Shown: positions 10,891 to 19,603 of the stretch, piece after piece | Numbering within the stretch: position 1 is the stretch's first letter | How the letters are laid out: each line of letters starts with the position of its first letter | DNA from: Hymenobacter sp. 15J16-1T3B | GTDB lineage: Bacteria > Bacteroidota > Bacteroidia > Cytophagales > Hymenobacteraceae | NCBI RefSeq assembly: GCF_020711235.1 | Contig: NZ_JAJFAV010000015.1 | Span: 1 to 64,000, forward strand | Direction of reading: 5' to 3' | DNA length: 64,000 nt | Program-made: the position numbers and the translations under genes | Notes under the pieces: model-generated | The model's input: only the letters and a program-made list of their open reading frames with translations | The model's database searches: none | Told to the model about the DNA's origin: nothing

Positions 10891-11694
10891 CTATTGCCCG
10901 GCCAGCAGCTCGCCCAGCACCTGCTGGTAGCGCGCATTATCGGTCATGCCGTTGTGCCCCGCGCCTGGCAGCTCGATTAGCCGGTCGGTGGGCTTGAGCA
11001 GGGCCCGCAGCCGCCGCGACGAGCCTGGGTAAATGACCTCGTCTTGGTCGCCGTGGAAGAGCACAACCGGCGCCTGCACGCGGGGCAGCACCTCGTAGGT
11101 CCGCAGCGGGTAGCGCACCAGAAAGCCCGGCACCCAGGGGTAATGGCTGCGGGCCATGTCCTGCATGCTGTAATACGGCGCTTGCAGGATGAGCAGGCGC
11201 GGCCGGTGCCGGGCCGCCAGCCAGGCCGCGGGGCCGGTGCCGAGCGAGTAGCCGAGCACCACGGTGCTGTCGGCGGCGTAGGTGGTCAGGAGCTGCTGGT
11301 AGGCCGCTTCCACGTCGGTGAGCAGCTGCGGTTCGCTGCTGAGGCGGCCCTCGCTCTTGCCGTAGCCGCGGTAATCGAGCAGGAACACGTCGTAGCCCAG
11401 GTCGGTGTAAAGCGCCGCCACCTCGCCCCAGCTGTCGAGGGCGCCGCCGTTGCCGTGCAGGTAAAATACCACGCCCCGGCGGCGCTGGGGAGTGTGAAAC
11501 AACAGGCCGTGCAGGCGCGTGCCGTCGGGGGCCGTGGTCCACCGCTCTTCCCAGCGCCCCGGAAAGCGGAAGCGGTAATCGGCCGGCAGCCGGTCGGGGA
11601 AGAACAGCAGGCGCTCCTGCTGAAAGTAGAGCAGCAGGCACAGGAGCACGTATAGGCTCAGCCCCAGGCCGAGCAGGATGAGCAGGAATTTCAT
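10891..11694 (-). CDS. Membrane-anchored alpha/beta hydrolase
   Basis: A 267-residue protein with an N-terminal hydrophobic helix (residues 1-24) that probably anchors it in the inner membrane. The hydrolase fold follows: YLHGNGGALDSW supplies the oxyanion loop, GYSLGTGPAAW the nucleophile elbow serine, HGDQDEVIYPGSS the acidic residue and GAGHNGM the histidine. This architecture matches the ABHD13/17-like serine hydrolase group often labelled serine aminopeptidase S33. Substrate is unknown. It lies 66 bp downstream of moaA on the same strand and may be co-transcribed, but has no evident role in Moco synthesis. Confidence 0.82.
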   Translation of the reverse strand: MKFLLILLGLGLSLYVLLCLLLYFQQERLLFFPDRLPADYRFRFPGRWEERWTTAPDGTRLHGLLFHTPQRRRGVVFYLHGNGGALDSWGEVAALYTDLGYDVFLLDYRGYGKSEGRLSSEPQLLTDVEAAYQQLLTTYAADSTVVLGYSLGTGPAAWLAARHRPRLLILQAPYYSMQDMARSHYPWVPGFLVRYPLRTYEVLPRVQAPVVLFHGDQDEVIYPGSSRRLRALLKPTDRLIELPGAGHNGMTDNARYQQVLGELLAGQ

Positions 11695-11760
11695 GCGCGA
11701 CGCCGGCAGGCAATCAGCCGGCCCGGCAAGCTACGCATCAGGGGCCACCGCCACGCGGCG

Positions 11761-12777
11761 TTACCCCCCAATCGTCGACATCGACTCGAAGCTGAGCTGG
11801 TGCAGGGGGCGGCGCTGCTCGGCCTCGAAGCCGTTGGCAGCGCGGTGGTAAAAGGCTTGGCGCAGGGCCGCACGCACCTCCTCGTCGGCGGCCCCGCCGC
11901 GCAGCAGGGCCCGCAAATCCAGCCCGCCCTGGTCGTAGAGGCAGGTTTTGACCGCGCCCTCGGCCGTGAGGCGGATGCGGTTGCAGCTGCCGCAGAACGT
12001 GCGCGAATACGCCGCAATGATGCCCAGCCGGCCCGCGTGGCCCGCCACGGTGTAGTGCGAGGCCGTGTCGCCGGGGCGGGCGGGCTCGGGCCGAAGCGCG
12101 CCGAAGTGCTGCTCCAGGTGCTCCCGGATGCGGCGGTGGTGCCAGGGCAGCGTGGCGGGCGTGGCCTCGTGCGAGCCGCCGTTGAAGGGCATTTCCTCGA
12201 TAAAGCGCACGTCCACCGGCAGCGTGCGCGTCAATGCGGCCAGGGGCACCAGGTCCTCGGTGTTCTGCCCGTCCATTACCACGGCGTTGATTTTGACGCG
12301 GATGCCGGCCGCCAGCAGGCCGTAGAGCGTGTCGAGCACCCGGAGCAGCTCGTCGCGGCGGGTGATGCGCTCGAACCGGGCGCGGTCGAGCGTGTCGAGG
12401 CTGAGGTTGACGGCGCGCACGCCCAAGCGGGCCAGGGCGGGCACGTGCGGGGCGGTCAGCACGCCGTTGGTGGTCAGCGTCAGCTCGGTGATGCCGGGAA
12501 TCAGGCTCAGGCGCTCCATGAAGGGCACCAGCTCGCGGCGCACGAACGGCTCCCCGCCCGTCAGGCGCACCTTGCGCACGCCCAGGCCGGCCATGATGCC
12601 CACCAGCCGCTCCATCTCCTCGTAGCTGAGCAGCTGCTGTTTGGGCACGTACTCGATGCCCTCGGCGGGCATGCAGTAAAAGCAGCGCAGGTTGCAGCGG
12701 TCCGTCACGGCCAGGCGCAGGTACTCCAGCGGCCGGCCGTGGCTGTCGAACAAAGCAGACGGAACGGTATCAATCAT
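11761..12777 (-). CDS. moaA: GTP 3',8-cyclase MoaA
   Basis: A 338-residue radical SAM enzyme that turns GTP into 3',8-cyclo-7,8-dihydro-GTP, the first step of Moco synthesis. The radical SAM [4Fe-4S] motif CNLRCFYC has Cys28, Cys32 and Cys35. A second cluster is bound by the C-terminal FCGSCNRIRL block and a later Cys in VKTCL. The chain ends in Gly-Gly, as required for function in MoaA. I chose ATG 12777; the frame is open to 12873 but the added residues are not family-like. It is divergent from moaD across 122 bp, so the two may share a control region. MoaC, its partner, is encoded at 29250. Confidence 0.95.
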   Translation of the reverse strand: MIDTVPSALFDSHGRPLEYLRLAVTDRCNLRCFYCMPAEGIEYVPKQQLLSYEEMERLVGIMAGLGVRKVRLTGGEPFVRRELVPFMERLSLIPGITELTLTTNGVLTAPHVPALARLGVRAVNLSLDTLDRARFERITRRDELLRVLDTLYGLLAAGIRVKINAVVMDGQNTEDLVPLAALTRTLPVDVRFIEEMPFNGGSHEATPATLPWHHRRIREHLEQHFGALRPEPARPGDTASHYTVAGHAGRLGIIAAYSRTFCGSCNRIRLTAEGAVKTCLYDQGGLDLRALLRGGAADEEVRAALRQAFYHRAANGFEAEQRRPLHQLSFESMSTIGG

Positions 12778-12899
12778 GTCAGCGAAAAAGGGCGCCGCCG
12801 GGACGACGGCCGCGTGCTCCCAACAACGGCGCGGCGGCAATTGTGTTCGATTTCGGCAAATTTCGCAACCCAACCCGTTGCTTTTCCGGTTAAGGCCCC

Positions 12900-13142
12900 A
12901 TGAAGTTAACCATTGCCCTCTTCGGCATCACCCGCGACATCGTCGGCCGCCCCGCGCTGGAGCTGACCGTGCCCGCAGGCCAGTCGGTGCAGCAGCTACT
13001 GGCCGAGCTGCACCAGTCTTTCCCCGCCCTGGGCCAGCTGCGCAGCCTCGCCGTGGCCGTCAACAACGAGTACGCCCAACCCGAAACCGAGCTGCAGGAG
13101 CGCGACGAAATTGCGCTGATTCCGCCCGTCAGCGGCGGCTAG
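12900..13142 (+). CDS. moaD: Molybdopterin synthase sulfur carrier subunit MoaD
   Basis: An 80-residue beta-grasp protein starting MKLTIALFGITRDIVG and ending PPVSGG. The terminal Gly-Gly is adenylated and thiocarboxylated by a MoeB/MoeZ enzyme, here probably that encoded at 7824. It then donates sulfur within the MoaD-MoaE synthase to make molybdopterin. Length and ending are those of the family. It is followed by moaE after a 124-bp spacer that contains an inverted repeat, and is divergent from moaA. Confidence 0.92.
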   Translation: MKLTIALFGITRDIVGRPALELTVPAGQSVQQLLAELHQSFPALGQLRSLAVAVNNEYAQPETELQERDEIALIPPVSGG

Positions 13143-13155
13143 GGCTTGAATTACT

Positions 13156-13259
13156 GATTAAAAAATGGAGCATTAACAATTGGCCTGTTTCGCACCGTTT
13201 GCGGAGCCAGGGCTGATGTCGCCCCCTCATTTTTAATTGTTAATTCTCCGTTTTTCATC
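13156..13259. repeat. Inverted repeat in the moaD-moaE spacer
   Basis: The AT-rich arms 13156-13181 and 13235-13259 pair with few mismatches (core GGAGNATTAACAATT, 14 of 15 matching) around 53 bp of GC-rich sequence. Base composition differs sharply from the neighbourhood, so it looks like a small inserted repeat element rather than a normal operon spacer. It ends 7 bp before the moaE start. Confidence 0.7.
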
Positions 13260-13266
13260 TACTCCA

Positions 13267-13683
13267 ATGCTCATCGAACTCACCGACCGGCCCATCGACG
13301 TGGCCGCCGTGCTCCAGGCCGTGCAGGCCGACGGCGCCGGGGCGGTCAACTCCTTCATCGGCACCATCCGCAACCGCAGCACCGGCCGCCGCGTGGTGCG
13401 CCTGCACTACGAGGCCTACGACCAAATGGCCGTGCACCAGCTGCGCAAGGTGGCCGAACAGGCCGTAGCGAAGTGGCCCATGCTGCAGCAGGTAGCCGTG
13501 GTGCACCGCAAAGGCACTTTGGAAATCGGCGACGTGGCCGTGGTGGTGGCCGTGTCGACCCCGCACCGCGCCGAGTCGTTTGCCGCCTGCCAGTACATCA
13601 TCGACACGCTGAAAGAGGTCGTGCCCATCTGGAAAAAGGAGGAGTACGAGGACGGCACCGTGTGGGTGGCGGCGCACCCCTGA
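13267..13683 (+). CDS. moaE: Molybdopterin synthase catalytic subunit MoaE
   Basis: A 138-residue cytoplasmic enzyme that converts cyclic pyranopterin monophosphate to molybdopterin using the MoaD thiocarboxylate. Family blocks seen are GAVNSFIGTIRN, LHYEAYDQMA, VVHRKGTLEIGD, STPHRAESFAAC and PIWKKEEYEDG; the last holds the active-site lysines. I chose ATG 13267, the normal family start, although the frame opens at 13237. It is convergent with xdhC. Confidence 0.95.
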   Translation: MLIELTDRPIDVAAVLQAVQADGAGAVNSFIGTIRNRSTGRRVVRLHYEAYDQMAVHQLRKVAEQAVAKWPMLQQVAVVHRKGTLEIGDVAVVVAVSTPHRAESFAACQYIIDTLKEVVPIWKKEEYEDGTVWVAAHP

Positions 13684-13779
13684 GCCCCTGCGCCTACCGG
13701 CGCCCGCCCGGGAGTAGCTACGCGAAAGGACGCCAGAAGCAACGCTTTCCGGACGGCGTCCACCGTGCGGGCTCGGAAA

Positions 13780-15006
13780 TTACACCCCGCAGCTGGGCTC
13801 TGTTACGACCACGTGGCGGTAGCGCGACTTGCCGCCAGCCACAACCGCGGCCGAATCGGGCGCGGCCACGTCGGTGGGGCGGGCGTGAATGGGGTCTTGG
13901 GAGTGGGTGAGCATGCCTCCGGCCCGGCCCTGGCGCACGGCCTGAATTTCGGCCACGATGGACAAGGCTATTTCCTCCGGCGTTTCGGCCCCGAGGTTCA
14001 GCCCGATGGGGCTGTAGAGGCGGCCCTGCAGGCGGGCTTCGGCGTCGGGCACCGTTTCGGTCAGCTCTTCGAGCAGGCGGGCGGCCTTCTGGCGCGGGCC
14101 CAGCAGGCCGATGTACGGCGTTGGCGCGGCGAGCAGGTGCTGGAGCACGGCCAGGTCGTAAGCGTAATTGTGGGTGAGCAGCACGGCGTAATCGGCGCTG
14201 AGCGGCAGCGCGGGCACTTCGCCCAGCGGCACCACCTGCACCGCGGCCGCGTCGGCGAAGCGCTCCAAGGCGGCTTGGCGGGGCCGCCCGTCGACGACCG
14301 TGACGTGCCAGCCCAGCGAGGCGGCCAGCCGCACCAAGGGCTGAGCGTCGTTGCCGGCGCCGTACACCGCCAGGCGCAAGGGCGGGCGCAACACCTCCAA
14401 GAACACGCGCACGGTGCCGCCATCGGGGGCCGCGTACTCGCGGATCATCGACTGGTCCTGGGCCAGGGCCTGGGTGGCGTCGCGGTGAATCTGAGCGGTC
14501 AGGGTCAGGTTGTCGAGAACCGAGCCGCGCACCTGCCCGCCCTGGGGCATCAGCAGCAGGCGCTGGCCCAGGGCGGCCACGGCCTGGCCGGCGGCGCAGC
14601 GGAAGACGGTGGCCAGCACGGCGGGCTCGGGGTGGCGGGCAAAGCCGCGCAGCAGCTCCAGCGGGTTGTCGGGGTCGTGAAAATCCAACGGCTCGAGCAG
14701 GATGCGCACCACGCCCTGGCAGCCGGGTCCCAAGCCGTGGCGCGGGTCGTCTTCGTCGGAGGTGTCGTAGGTGACCAGCGCGGGCTGCCGACGCGCCAAG
14801 GCCTGCCGGGCGCGCTGCTTGGCGTCGCCCTCGAGGCAGCCGCCGCTGATGGCGCCGGTGAGCTGCCCGTCGTCGGTGACGAGCATGCGGGCGCCGGGGC
14901 GGCGGTAGGCCGAGCCCTGCACCTCCACCACCGTGGCCAGGGCGCAGGCGCGGCCGGCAGCGCGGTAGTCATCGTAGGCGAAGAGCAGGCGTTGGAGTTC
15001 GGTCAT
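13780..15006 (-). CDS. XdhC-family Mo cofactor sulfuration/insertion protein
   Basis: A 408-residue XdhC/CoxI-family protein. The N-terminal domain has ACALATVVEVQGSAYRRPGA and the GAISGGCLEGD block containing the cysteine implicated in cofactor binding. The C-terminal half is a Rossmann-like domain (LAVYGAGNDAQPLVRLA, then VVDGRP). Family members (XdhC, E. coli PaoD) bind Moco, oversee its sulfuration and load it into xanthine dehydrogenase-type enzymes. The likely client is the PaoABC-like enzyme at 19604-23390. I chose ATG 15006; the frame extends to 15120 but the added residues do not resemble the family. The same family includes CoxI, so the exact client is inferred. Confidence 0.88.
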   Translation of the reverse strand: MTELQRLLFAYDDYRAAGRACALATVVEVQGSAYRRPGARMLVTDDGQLTGAISGGCLEGDAKQRARQALARRQPALVTYDTSDEDDPRHGLGPGCQGVVRILLEPLDFHDPDNPLELLRGFARHPEPAVLATVFRCAAGQAVAALGQRLLLMPQGGQVRGSVLDNLTLTAQIHRDATQALAQDQSMIREYAAPDGGTVRVFLEVLRPPLRLAVYGAGNDAQPLVRLAASLGWHVTVVDGRPRQAALERFADAAAVQVVPLGEVPALPLSADYAVLLTHNYAYDLAVLQHLLAAPTPYIGLLGPRQKAARLLEELTETVPDAEARLQGRLYSPIGLNLGAETPEEIALSIVAEIQAVRQGRAGGMLTHSQDPIHARPTDVAAPDSAAVVAGGKSRYRHVVVTEPSCGV

Positions 15007-15600
15007 GAGGAAGCAGGTGGCGCGGCAACGAGGCCGTGGGCAGTACGCGCGGGTGCCGCCGCTGGTTTTGACGGGTGGAACGGCGGAATGCCCGGCCACT
15101 CGGGCGCAGGTCCCTGGCATTATTAACCGCGCAGCGCAAAAAGTGGTTGCTGCCGCAGCAGTAGGCGGCGGTTAGCGTCAGCGGCCCGGCGGAAGGCCAA
15201 GTCCCCCGACCAGCTGTGCGGCTGAAAGCTGCGGCACCGCGGCCTGCGGCATCATGCAGAACCCCAGACCAGCGCAAGCACCCCCGAATGCGCTACTCAA
15301 CAACGCGACTAGAATTCTGCCTGATGTCACAAGCAGCGGGCTACAGGTCGGGTTCAGTGCGCCCATCCGCGCCGCCGCGCCGGAAAACCTAGAGCTAATC
15401 CATGAAGCGCGGTGGGGCTTTCTTCTCTCATTTAAAAACCCTATATTATCTAGGCTATAGTCAATTACACAAGCAGTTTACTTGCTGAAAGGCTGCGCAG
15501 ATCTAAGCCCTAAATCCGCGCTTAGACCATCCATTGGCCTTTACTACTCGTCCCCGCCGCTTTTCGTCTCCGCCCTCTTTCCCAACCAACTCCCAACGCT
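15007..15600. other. Intergenic region of about 590 bp, no gene seen
   Basis: The region lies between divergent xdhC and the methyltransferase gene. The part from about 15420 to 15480 is AT-rich and probably holds the methyltransferase promoter, but no TAnnTTTG match is clear. Two short frames (15254-15460 plus, 15178-15366 minus) have no recognisable content. Confidence 0.4.
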
Positions 15601-16446
15601 ATGAACGCCGAACTCGAAACCATCCGCGAGCAGCAGAAAGCCACCTGGAACAAGTTTTCCGGCGGGTGGCGCAAGTGGGACGACTTCACCATGAACTGGC
15701 TGCGGCCCATGGGTGAAGAAATTATCCGCTCCTTGCACATCAAGCCCACCGACCTGGTGCTCGACGTGGCCGCCGGCACCGGGGAGCCGGGCCTGAGCAT
15801 TGCCTCGCTGGCCAAGGACGGCAAAGTCGTCATGACCGATCTGGCCGAAGACATGCTAGCCGTGGCGCGCGACAAAGCCGCGGCCCGCGGCATCGATAAC
15901 TACGAAACGGTGGTCTGCGACGTGTGCGCGCTGCCCTTCCCCGACGACACCTTCAACGCGGTCAGCTGCCGCTTCGGCTTCATGTTTTTCCCCGACCTGC
16001 TGCTGGCCGCCCAGGAAATGCGCCGCGTGCTCAAGCCCGGGGGCCGGCTGGCCGCATCGGTGTGGAGCGTGCCCGCCCAGAACGCCTGGATTACGACCAT
16101 CATGAGCACCATCAGCCGGCACCTGCAGCTGCCCACGCCTCCGGCCGGGGCGCCGGGCATGTTTCGCTGCGGCAGCCCGGGCGTCCTCACCGGCTTGCTG
16201 GAGCAGGCCGGCTTCCGCCACGTGCGCGACACCCAGCTCACCGGCCAGCTACGCTGCGGCAGCAAAGAGGCCTACTGGCAGTTTATGAACGAGGTGGCCG
16301 CGCCGGTGGTGGCGGCCATGAGCCAGGCCGACGCGGCCACGCAGGAACAAATTCGCGCGGAGGTCTTCGCCCGCATCGACGAGCAGTGCACCGACGGCTC
16401 GGCAACGCTGGCCTACGGCACGGTGGTGGCCTACGGCGAGAAGTAA
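15601..16446 (+). CDS. Class I SAM-dependent methyltransferase (UbiE-like)
   Basis: A 281-residue soluble protein. The SAM-binding motif I is VLDVAAGTGEPGLS (about residues 58-71), followed by the acidic motif VVMTDLAEDMLAVAR, then CDVCALPFPDDTFNAVSC and RVLKPGGRLAASVW. This is the Methyltransf_11 or ubiquinone/menaquinone methyltransferase-like fold. The C-terminal part with GSPGVLTGLLEQAGF is also typical. The substrate is not evident and no quinone genes are nearby. It is followed 62 bp later by the TPR lipoprotein gene on the same strand. Confidence 0.85.
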   Translation: MNAELETIREQQKATWNKFSGGWRKWDDFTMNWLRPMGEEIIRSLHIKPTDLVLDVAAGTGEPGLSIASLAKDGKVVMTDLAEDMLAVARDKAAARGIDNYETVVCDVCALPFPDDTFNAVSCRFGFMFFPDLLLAAQEMRRVLKPGGRLAASVWSVPAQNAWITTIMSTISRHLQLPTPPAGAPGMFRCGSPGVLTGLLEQAGFRHVRDTQLTGQLRCGSKEAYWQFMNEVAAPVVAAMSQADAATQEQIRAEVFARIDEQCTDGSATLAYGTVVAYGEK

Positions 16447-16508
16447 CGCCCGCCGCGGGTTGGCTGCCAAATCCGCGGTACATTTCGTCGCAATTCTTCG
16501 CTTTGCCC

Positions 16509-18218
16509 ATGACCATTCTCCGCCTCCCCCCCTGGCTGCTCGTCGGCGGCCTGCTGTTGCTGCGGCTGCCGGCCTGCGTCGAGAAAGGCAAGGTGGAATC
16601 GGCCAAGCCGCCCACCACATTCAGCATGCTGCGCGGGCCTATTTCCATGTGCGGCCCGGCCGATCAGCAGTTCGGCACCGTCGACTTTCAGGTGAGCGGC
16701 TCCAAGACCATTCAGGCCGATTTTGCCCTGGCCGTAGCCCTGCTGCACTCCTTCGAGTACGACGAGGCGGAAAAGGTGTTTGCCCGCATCATCGACCGCG
16801 CCCCCGACTGCGCCATGGCCTACTGGGGCGTGGCCATGTGCTCCTACCACCCGCTGTGGGCGCCCCCCACGCCGGCCGAGCTGGCCAAGGGCGCGCAGGC
16901 CGTGGCGCTGGCCCAGCGCCAGCCGCAGCAGTCGGCGCGGGAAGCGGCCTACATCGGCGCCGTGGCCGCCTTCTACCGCGACTACCAGCACCTCGACCAC
17001 CGCACCCGCACCCAGCGGTTTGAGCAGGCCATGGCCCAGGTGGCGGCCCGCTTCCCCACCGATCCGGAAGCGGCCATTTTCTACGCCCTGGCCCTGGACG
17101 CGGCCGCCGACCCCGCCGACAAGTCCTTCCGCAAGCAGCGCAAGGCCGGGGCCATCCTGGAGGGGTTGCAGCCGCAAATGCCCCGGCACCCGGGCATCGT
17201 GCACTACCTCATCCACACCTACGACTACCCCGAGCTGGCCGCCCTGGCCCTGCCGGCCGCCCGGCAATACGCGTCGGTGGCCCCGTCGTCGGCCCACGCC
17301 CAGCACATGCCCTCGCACATTTTCACCCGGCTGGGCTTGTGGGACGAATGCATTGCGTCCAACCTGGCTGCCGCTTCGTCGGCCCGCTGCTACGCCGAAA
17401 ACGCGGGGCTGCGGGGCCACTGGGACGAGGAGCTGCACGCCGTCGACTACCTCACTTATTCCTATTTGCAGCAGGGCGACAACCGGCGCGCCCGGCAGCA
17501 GGTAAGCTACCTGGCTTCCATGCGGGAGGTGTCGCCGATGACGTTTAAGGTGGCCTACGCCTTTGCCGCCGTGCCCGCCCGCTACGCGCTGGAAAACAAG
17601 CAGTGGGCCGCCGCGGCCCGGCTGCGGCCCCAGCGCGCCAACCTCGACTGGGCGAGGTTTCCCTGGCAGCGGGCTATTACGCACTTCGCCCGCGCCCTGG
17701 GCCACGCCCGCCTCGGCCAGCCCGATTCCGCCCGGCGCGAGGTCGGCCAGCTCCGCGCCCTGCGCGCCGCGTTGCTGGCCGAAAAAGACGCCTACAAAGC
17801 CCAGCAGGTGCACGTGCAGCTGCTCGCCGCCGAGGGCTGGTTGCTGCTGGCCGAACACCGCCCGGCCGAAGCCCGGCAGCGCCTGGAGCAGGCCGCCGCC
17901 CTGGAAGACCAGACCGCCAAGCACCCCGTCACGCCCGGCGAAGTGCTGCCGGCCCGCGAGCAACTGGCGGATCTGCTGCTGCAACTCGACGACCCGGCCG
18001 CGGCCCTGGCGGCTTACGAAGCCGACCTGCAGCAGCACCCCAACCGCTTCAATGGCCTCTACGGCGCGGCCGTGGCGGCCGAGCGCAGCGGCGACCTGGC
18101 CAAGGCGCAAGACTACTACCAGCGCCTGACGGAAGTGGCCCACGCGACCGGGGCTGGCCGACCGGAGGTCGGGGCGGCGCGGGCGTTTTTGGCCAAACGA
18201 CACAGCTTGCTCACGTAA
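16509..18218 (+). CDS. TPR-repeat lipoprotein
   Basis: A 569-residue protein. The N-terminus is a hydrophobic signal followed by a lipobox-like LPAC (Cys about 23), suggesting lipidation. The body is helical and made of tetratricopeptide-like repeats: LLHSFEYDEAEKVFARIID, MAYWGVAMCSYHPLW, and C-terminal repeats with AALAAYEADLQQHPNRFNGL and GDLAKAQDYYQRL. Proteins of this type, opening with a SFEYDEA block, are common in Bacteroidota, but I know no assigned function. Scaffolding at the outer membrane is a guess. I chose ATG 16509 because the signal peptide starts there; the frame itself is open much further upstream inside the methyltransferase gene. Confidence 0.82.
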   Translation: MTILRLPPWLLVGGLLLLRLPACVEKGKVESAKPPTTFSMLRGPISMCGPADQQFGTVDFQVSGSKTIQADFALAVALLHSFEYDEAEKVFARIIDRAPDCAMAYWGVAMCSYHPLWAPPTPAELAKGAQAVALAQRQPQQSAREAAYIGAVAAFYRDYQHLDHRTRTQRFEQAMAQVAARFPTDPEAAIFYALALDAAADPADKSFRKQRKAGAILEGLQPQMPRHPGIVHYLIHTYDYPELAALALPAARQYASVAPSSAHAQHMPSHIFTRLGLWDECIASNLAAASSARCYAENAGLRGHWDEELHAVDYLTYSYLQQGDNRRARQQVSYLASMREVSPMTFKVAYAFAAVPARYALENKQWAAAARLRPQRANLDWARFPWQRAITHFARALGHARLGQPDSARREVGQLRALRAALLAEKDAYKAQQVHVQLLAAEGWLLLAEHRPAEARQRLEQAAALEDQTAKHPVTPGEVLPAREQLADLLLQLDDPAAALAAYEADLQQHPNRFNGLYGAAVAAERSGDLAKAQDYYQRLTEVAHATGAGRPEVGAARAFLAKRHSLLT

Positions 18219-18287
18219 ATCTGGCGCCCAGCGCCCGGCCGATGCCCGCGCCAACGCAGCGGGAAACTTATTTCACTGCAACCTCAC

Positions 18288-18316
18288 TTTGAATTTCAAA
18301 GAACTTTATACATTTG
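18288..18316 (+). promoter_or_regulatory. Bacteroidetes-type promoter (TTTG, 17 nt, TACATTTG)
   Basis: TTTG at 18288-18291 and TACATTTG at 18309-18316 match the Bacteroidota -33/-7 consensus. The likely transcript start lies near 18322, about 30 nt before the ATG at 18353 of the DoxX-like gene. An upstream ATG at 18314 falls within the -7 box and cannot be the start. Confidence 0.75.
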
Positions 18317-18352
18317 CACATCACCGTATTTCTCACACTACCACAGCCCGTT

Positions 18353-19111
18353 ATGCGCCTAGCTTTCGTCCTGGACCGCCTGCATGCCCGGGCCCGGCAA
18401 AACCGCTGGTTGCGCGCTTTCGCGGTATGCAACCGGCTGGCGTTGGCCGCCGGCTTTATCCCGGCCGGCTTGGTGAAGGTGGCGGGGGAGCGGTTTACGT
18501 CCCTGTCCAACAACCACCCGATGGGCCATTACCTGGAGGCCCTGCACCACACCGGTTTTTACTACCCGTTCATCGGCGTGCTGCAGCTAACGGCGGCCCT
18601 GCTTTTGTTGCTCCCCGGCACGGCGGCGCTCGGGGCGGTGCTCTTCTTTCCCATCATTCTGAATATATGCGTCCTGTCGGTGGCCATGCGCTTCGACGGC
18701 TCGCTGCTCACCTCGCCGCTGATGGTGCTGGCCAACCTGTTTTTGCTCTGCTGGTATTACGACCGGCTCAAGTTCCTGCTACCCTTCACCCAGCCGCCCG
18801 CGCCGCTAATGCCGCCTGATGGGCCGTCACTCAGCACCCGCTTCCCAGTAAGCTTCTTCGCGGGGGCAGCGGCGGCCGTCGCGCTGGTCGTGGTGGGCAT
18901 CCATTCCTTCGACGTGAAGCCCTTCAACACCCTGGCCGATTGCCGGGCGCAGTTCAAGGGCAGCCCCCGCACCCAGGCGGGCAGCCGTTTCTGCGCGTGC
19001 ATTCACGACCAGGGCCGGCCCCTCGACCAAGCCTTGGCCGAGTACCACCGGGCCCCCGACGACCCCGCGGCGGCGCCCCCGCCTACGGCCAGCGCCTCCC
19101 TTATCCGCTAG
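18353..19111 (+). CDS. DoxX-like membrane protein
   Basis: A 252-residue integral membrane protein with about five hydrophobic segments: one near residues 21-35 (RLALAAGFIPAGLVKVAG), three between about 60 and 140, and one near 165-185 (SFFAGAAAAVALVVVGI). The FIPAGLVKVAGERF block and the LTAALLLLLPGTAALGA block are typical of the DoxX/DoxD-like superfamily. After the last span there is a domain with two cysteines (CRAQF, CACIHDQ) and an Ala/Pro-rich tail. The function is unknown. A promoter 37 nt upstream supports independent transcription and the start at 18353. Confidence 0.7.
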   Translation: MRLAFVLDRLHARARQNRWLRAFAVCNRLALAAGFIPAGLVKVAGERFTSLSNNHPMGHYLEALHHTGFYYPFIGVLQLTAALLLLLPGTAALGAVLFFPIILNICVLSVAMRFDGSLLTSPLMVLANLFLLCWYYDRLKFLLPFTQPPAPLMPPDGPSLSTRFPVSFFAGAAAAVALVVVGIHSFDVKPFNTLADCRAQFKGSPRTQAGSRFCACIHDQGRPLDQALAEYHRAPDDPAAAPPPTASASLIR

Positions 19112-19192
19112 TTTTCCCGCGGCAGCCCCCCGTTCCTTCTTGCGTGAAATCCGCGCATGCGGCGCATCAGCCTTACCGCAAACCCCAGAATC

Positions 19193-19531
19193 ATGACTGC
19201 TCAACCCCACCTTCCGTCAACCCTTCACCCCAGCCCCGTGGGCAAACGCGTAGCGCAGGGGGCCGCCCTTGCTTTTGTGTTGGCTGCCGTCTTCATGACG
19301 TTTTTCGCCAGCGGTACCGATCTGAAAGTTGGTCTGTGGACCGTTTTGCCGCTGCTCACGGTGCCGGTAGCGGGGGCTTTCGGAGGCCTGCTGTACTTTC
19401 TGCTGGACTACCTGCGCTACCAGGGCCGCTGGCAGAAAGTAGTGGCCAACGTTATCAGTCTGGCGGCATACGGCATGATGCTGTGGCTGAGCTTGGTGCT
19501 GGCTTTTGCCGCGACCGGGCTTTGGGACTGA
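19193..19531 (+). CDS. Small integral membrane protein, 112 aa
   Basis: Encodes 112 residues with about three predicted membrane helices (near 20-40, 48-68 and 83-107) joined by a short basic loop (DYLRYQGRWQKV). I do not recognise a family. It follows the DoxX-like gene by 81 bp on the same strand and precedes a strong terminator, so the two may form an operon. I prefer ATG 19193 to the upstream ATG at 19157, whose added residues are not hydrophobic or conserved-looking. Confidence 0.65.
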   Translation: MTAQPHLPSTLHPSPVGKRVAQGAALAFVLAAVFMTFFASGTDLKVGLWTVLPLLTVPVAGAFGGLLYFLLDYLRYQGRWQKVVANVISLAAYGMMLWLSLVLAFAATGLWD

Positions 19532-19543
19532 TGGGCAATCAGC

Positions 19544-19582
19544 GAAAACGCCCCGAAACCGCGGTGGTTTCGGGGCGTTTTC
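19544..19582. terminator. Bidirectional terminator between convergent genes
   Basis: A perfect 17-bp stem (19544-19560 with 19566-19582) carries A and T runs at its ends. It separates the small membrane protein gene from the convergent Pao large-subunit gene. Confidence 0.88.
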
Positions 19583-19603
19583 GTTTCGCGCGTTGCCGCA
19601 GGT

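Noticed and set aside
12778-12899. Moco riboswitch before moaA or moaD
   Set aside because: The 122-bp divergent gap is too short and I see no aptamer-like structure; the known Moco motif is mainly described outside Bacteroidota.
13143-13266. Insertion sequence between moaD and moaE
   Set aside because: The element is only about 104 bp and holds no transposase; at most it is a miniature repeat.
15178-15460. Two short frames in the xdhC-methyltransferase gap
   Set aside because: No family, no plausible start signals and no neighbour linkage; they look like chance frames.
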